This document shows, piece after piece, positions 5,015 through 6,705 of a DNA stretch of 6,705 nt; positions within the stretch are counted from its first letter, which is position 1, and each line of letters opens with the position of its first letter. Both the position numbers and the translations under genes were made by a program. Source of the stretch: DATAYF01 sp036272735 (lineage in GTDB: Bacteria > Chloroflexota > Ktedonobacteria > Ktedonobacterales > Ktedonobacteraceae); the NCBI GenBank assembly GCA_036272735.1, contig DATAYF010000435.1, positions 1 to 6,705 on the forward strand. The letters run 5' to 3'. The notes beneath the pieces were generated by a model, which was given only the letters and a program-made list of their open reading frames with translations, did not search any database and was not told the origin of the DNA.

Positions 5015-5590
5015 CTATACTGGTGCTGCTGGTGCTCGTTCGCGAAATTGAAAGGCGCGCACAATTAACAGGACACCGAAAATGATTGCATAAATGCCAA
5101 TGGCCCAGACGAGACCCAGCAGGCCGACGATGGGCTGTAGGGCCAGGAAGACGCCCAGTGCAATCGAGAGAATGCCGGCAACGATCAGCGTCCACTCCAT
5201 CGGGATGACGCGCCTTACCGAGAAGGCCGATACCAGCTCTATAACTCCTGTGACAATGGCCCAAAGCGCGATCAGGTAGAGCAGTGCCAGGGCAGTAATG
5301 CCGGGCCAGACGAAGGTGAGCACCCCAATAATAATACCGGCGAGACCCTCCAGGAAGAGTATCCACCAGTGCGAATTGGTATCGTGTTCTCGTATCGCTC
5401 CAATAACCGCCGTGATCCCGTCGATCAAGACATACGCCCCAAAAAGGGCTACGAGCACAAGCAGCGTCAGGTGGGGCCAGAACAGCGCACCCAGCCCAAA
5501 GATTATGGCGGCAATGCCGCGAATCAAAAGTCCCCACCAGTGCCGTTGTCGGGGTAGGAATTCTAAATGAGTTCTTTGAAATGTGAACAT
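5015..5590 (-). CDS. HdeD-family (DUF308) six-helix membrane protein
   Basis: The 191-residue integral membrane protein consists of three tandem DUF308 hairpins, giving six transmembrane helices: roughly 19-37 and 42-64, 77-94 and 98-120, 132-152 and 156-180. The three repeats line up (RGIAAIIFGLGALFWP, EGLAGIIIGVLTFVWP, AGILSIALGVFLALQP), each ending in a W-P or Q-P turn. In enterobacteria HdeD is linked to acid resistance at high cell density; the role in other phyla is not established, so I give no function beyond a membrane stress-associated protein. I take ATG 5588-5590 as start because AAAGGGGG (minus strand, 5595-5602) precedes it by 4 bases; the frame stays open upstream to 5671 but only across the intergenic hairpin. 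It lies downstream of the DUF2795 gene in the same direction and is convergent with the tnpB relic. Confidence 0.92.
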   Translation of the reverse strand: MFTFQRTHLEFLPRQRHWWGLLIRGIAAIIFGLGALFWPHLTLLVLVALFGAYVLIDGITAVIGAIREHDTNSHWWILFLEGLAGIIIGVLTFVWPGITALALLYLIALWAIVTGVIELVSAFSVRRVIPMEWTLIVAGILSIALGVFLALQPIVGLLGLVWAIGIYAIIFGVLLIVRAFQFRERAPAAPV

Positions 5591-5594
5591 TGTT

Positions 5595-5602
5595 CCCCCT
5601 TT
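5595..5602 (-). promoter_or_regulatory. Ribosome binding site deciding the hdeD start
   Basis: On the minus strand this reads AAAGGGGG, followed after 4 bases by ATG at 5590. It favours that ATG over the upstream in-frame codons, which fall in the hairpin between the two genes. Confidence 0.75.
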
Positions 5603-5633
5603 CTGGACACCTGTTGCTCTTGTATTGAAGGTA

Positions 5634-5668
5634 AGGTGCCACGTATTCGGTTCAGAATAGTGGCACCT
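5634..5668 (-). terminator. Hairpin between the DUF2795 gene and hdeD
   Basis: AGGTGCCAC (5634-5642) pairs perfectly with GTGGCACCT (5660-5668). After one bulged base the stem continues as TATTC/GAATA around a 6-nt loop (5649-5654). No strong T-tract follows on the minus strand, so it may be an attenuator, a processing site or a weak terminator separating expression of the two genes. The TGA used by the shifted DUF2795 frame straddles this loop, whereas the stop of the repaired frame lies just upstream of the hairpin. Confidence 0.6.
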
Positions 5669-5876
5669 CACGTAGGCTACCTGCCAACAATCTCACCAAT
5701 GGCTTTGGCCACATCGTTGGTTTATGAAACGTCTCGGAGGGGAGTTTCTGAAGGATATCACACACCTGCTGCGTCTCCTGCTTCACATATTTGACCAGGT
5801 CGTCCTTCTTTGCAGGATAATCCACTCCTTTGAGAAACTTCTCGACTTCGGCTGGACTCACTTTACCCGTAGCCAT
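5652..5876 (-). CDS. DUF2795 small protein with a frameshifted C-terminus
   Basis: As read, the frame gives 74 residues. The first 54 are a clear DUF2795 domain: VEKFLKGVDYPAKKDDLVKY (11-30), a helix with Gln/Glu, then ILQKLPSETFHKPT (41-54). The family normally ends with a D-V-A-K-A-I-G-like helix, and here that sequence is present but out of frame. Restoring one G after the ACG codon (between 5714 and 5715) gives DVAKAIGEIVGR and a TAG at 5677-5679, for 66 residues. The gene therefore carries a one-base deletion, real or from sequencing, and its present 20-residue tail (starting MWPKPLVRLL) is foreign to the family. ATG 5874-5876 is preceded by AAGGAG (5883-5888) at 6 bases, which rules out the longer frame from 6026. 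Function is unknown; a small, probably cytosolic, helical protein. hdeD lies downstream on the same strand. Confidence 0.85.
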   Translation of the reverse strand: MATGKVSPAEVEKFLKGVDYPAKKDDLVKYVKQETQQVCDILQKLPSETFHKPTMWPKPLVRLLAGSLREVPLF

Positions 5877-5882
5877 ATTTTG

Positions 5883-5888
5883 CTCCTT
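5883..5888 (-). promoter_or_regulatory. Ribosome binding site deciding the DUF2795 start
   Basis: AAGGAG on the minus strand, 6 bases before ATG 5876. It selects this start over the 50 additional upstream codons, which show no family similarity. Confidence 0.85.
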
Positions 5889-5928
5889 TTGTTTGAACTC
5901 TTCTTTCGCGTGACTATGACGTTCCCTC

Positions 5929-5950
5929 GGAAACCTTAATACAAGGTTCC
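5929..5950. promoter_or_regulatory. Hairpin or operator-like inverted repeat upstream of DUF2795
   Basis: AACCTT (5932-5937) and AAGGTT (5943-5948) pair around AATAC; with one bulged A the stem extends to GGA/TCC (5929-5950). It lies 53-74 bases before the DUF2795 start, in its probable 5' untranslated or promoter region. No clear -35/-10 pair could be assigned. Confidence 0.35.
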
Positions 5951-6074
5951 ATCTGTACACGGGTCCCCTTGTGTGCATGTAACAGGTGCCGCCAACCCGC
6001 GAAGGTGGCAGACTCCAGCCGCACAATGCCTCTTGACCATTTTTGATGACGAGTGAGCTTATCCAGGAGACTAA

Positions 6075-6197
6075 ATGACAAAGATCAGCTTAAAGATTCC
6101 TCCTAGAAGCTCATCAGTATCCCGATTCACTAAACCTGGCCAAGAGGTACATAATTTCAAAATTCACAGATACCCTCTAGCAAAACTGGCAAGATGA
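6075..6197 (+). CDS. Hypothetical 40-residue basic peptide
   Basis: ATG 6075 follows AGGAGA (6065-6070) by 4 bases and opens a 40-codon frame beginning MTKISLKIPPRSSSVSRF and ending LAKLAR, stop TGA 6195-6197. It is rich in Lys, Arg and Ser, has no hydrophobic segment and resembles no family I know. The same frame resumes after two stops, so it may be the start of a broken longer gene rather than a true small protein. Support is only the ribosome binding site and start spacing. Confidence 0.3.
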   Translation: MTKISLKIPPRSSSVSRFTKPGQEVHNFKIHRYPLAKLAR

Positions 6198-6276
6198 CTA
6201 GTACATCGAGGCAAAGAAATACCCATGATAGAATAGGAGGAAGAAAGACGTTTGTTGTCGGAGAAAGGAGGGACAT

Positions 6277-6309
6277 ATGCGGACGATAAGAGTGTGTTTT
6301 GGAAATTAG
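6277..6309 (+). CDS. Ten-codon leader-like ORF
   Basis: AAGGAGGG (6265-6272), a near-perfect Shine-Dalgarno sequence, precedes ATG 6277 by 4 bases. The ORF reads MRTIRVCFGN and stops at TAG 6307-6309. Its end overlaps the first arm of the hairpin at 6290-6336, an arrangement seen in leader peptides with attenuators, but no plus-strand gene follows: the next gene runs the other way. It may be chance or the head of a deleted gene. Confidence 0.2.
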   Translation: MRTIRVCFGN

Positions 6310-6336
6310 GTAGAAATAGCTTTGCAAAACACACTC
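6290..6336 (-). terminator. 12-bp hairpin downstream of the oxidoreductase gene
   Basis: GAGTGTGTTTTG (6290-6301) is the exact reverse complement of CAAAACACACTC (6325-6336), with a 23-nt loop. On the minus strand it begins 17 bases after the stop codon of the oxidoreductase gene. The T-rich run precedes rather than follows the stem on that strand, so termination would not be of the classical type. Confidence 0.5.
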
Positions 6337-6353
6337 AAAAAGGAAGACAGAGG

Positions 6354-6705
6354 TTAATCGATGCGAAGCGGCCCTCGTTCGATGGCCTTACGCATGCCCT
6401 GCGTTTCGGATAGAGGAATACCTTCCATCCACCAAGTTGCTCCCGCTTCTTCAAGTGCCTTGATCAGAGATCTTTCCCGCTCCCAATCTGTTCCGCGTTC
6501 CAATCCACCAAGGGCCAAGTCAAAAGGTGCAGATGAGCTCCGTTGTGCCTTGATAGTTGCTTTGAGTACTTGTACCTCTTCTGACCTCAGATGCCGACCA
6601 CCTTCTTGGAGTGGAATGGGAACAGGCAAGAATCCATCCCAGCGTGCTGCACGTTGTACAGGTCCTCTCTTTTGGGAACTTCCCCCCACCCAAATGGGAA
6701 TGCGG
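6354..6705 (-). CDS. LLM-class (luciferase-like) flavin-dependent oxidoreductase, C-terminal part
   Basis: The 5' end lies beyond the right edge; 116 C-terminal residues are visible, ending at TAA 6354-6356. The piece opens with RIPIWVGG, followed by KRGPVQRAARWDGFLP, the conserved C-terminal strand and helix of TIM-barrel luciferase-like monooxygenases, where P-I-W-V-G-G is a barrel strand and R-A-A-R-W-D-G lies at the flavin phosphate side. A helix (VQVLKATIKAQR), the strand FDLALGG and a helix ending in EAGATWWMEG complete the barrel. These enzymes use reduced F420 or FMN to oxidise diverse organic substrates; the substrate cannot be told from this part. The stop falls at the family's usual end and no frameshift is visible in the part seen. 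Confidence 0.9.
   Translation of the reverse strand, partial: RIPIWVGGSSQKRGPVQRAARWDGFLPVPIPLQEGGRHLRSEEVQVLKATIKAQRSSSAPFDLALGGLERGTDWERERSLIKALEEAGATWWMEGIPLSETQGMRKAIERGPLRID

Larger units (their letters stand above)
5951..6353. other. Intergenic stretch with tiny ORFs and hairpins only
   Basis: No recognised gene. Contents: an inverted repeat TGCCGCC/GGTGGCA (about 5987-6009, one G-T pair), two very short plus-strand ORFs each with a strong Shine-Dalgarno sequence (6075 and 6277, listed separately) and a 12-bp hairpin (6290-6336). The frame of the first small ORF continues past a TGA (6195) and a TAG (6234) as a further open stretch to 6411, which could be a decayed longer gene. Confidence 0.4.

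Noticed and set aside
5001..5642. 213-codon minus-strand frame overlapping hdeD
   Set aside because: It is the shadow frame of hdeD; the DUF308 repeats and the ribosome binding site belong to the frame starting at 5590.
5652..6026. Longer 124-residue version of the DUF2795 protein
   Set aside because: The extra N-terminus crosses an inverted repeat and has no family similarity, and AAGGAG sits directly before the ATG at 5876.
1..6705. tRNA or rRNA genes, phage attachment site, toxin-antitoxin pair or complete defence system
   Set aside because: I saw no cloverleaf with a matching anticodon arm, no rRNA core sequence, no integrase and no recognisable toxin-antitoxin or defence proteins; the pentapeptide/pore protein has no partner gene.

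Overview
The window looks like an accessory, insertion-sequence-littered stretch of a bacterial chromosome, most likely from a Ktedonobacteria-like member of the Chloroflexota. That placement is an inference. It rests on the AHLE-type decapeptide pentapeptide-repeat protein, the TnpB variant with a CxxC/CxC zinc ribbon followed by GPVQRDLYSA, the mix of ISL3-, IS1182- and TnpB-type relics, and short 9-bp tandem repeats. No rRNA or tRNA is visible and no marker gene fixes the taxon.

Layout, left to right. Bases 1-178 hold nothing recognisable. The C-terminal tail of an IS1182-type transposase (minus strand, about 179-334) abuts a badly frameshifted relic of the C-terminal M41 peptidase region of FtsH (plus strand, about 354-749), which runs straight into four copies of a 9-bp tandem repeat (750-785). 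The main intact gene is 1098-2657 (+), a 519-residue protein. It has 17 perfectly in-register decapeptides (an extended pentapeptide-repeat beta-helix), then a helical linker and a C-terminal two-helix membrane module resembling a K+-channel pore domain without its TxGYG filter. Just behind it lies the tail of an ISL3-type transposase (minus strand). Next is an intact Hsp20 small heat-shock gene (3151-3603, +) followed by a long two-part hairpin.

Bases 3680-4462 contain no gene I can identify, only a second 9-bp tandem repeat and an unconvincing minus-strand frame. At 4463-4966 (+) is the C-terminal part of a TnpB-family protein, broken by an in-frame TGA, whose 3' end folds into successive hairpins like the right-end guide RNA of TnpB elements. 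On the minus strand follow a six-helix HdeD/DUF308 membrane protein (5015-5590) and, upstream of it, a DUF2795 small protein (5652-5876) whose conserved C-terminus is recovered if one missing base is restored. Between 5877 and 6353 there are only hairpins and two tiny ORFs with good Shine-Dalgarno sequences. The right edge cuts a minus-strand gene for an LLM-class (luciferase-like) flavin-dependent oxidoreductase.

The intact genes share a loose stress or envelope theme (Hsp20, HdeD, DUF2795, pentapeptide-membrane protein; the FtsH relic fits too), but they do not form one operon: only DUF2795 and hdeD are plausibly co-transcribed. I see no complete undescribed multi-gene system. The most original object is the pentapeptide/pore-like membrane protein. 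The relics show decay largely by single-base deletions.
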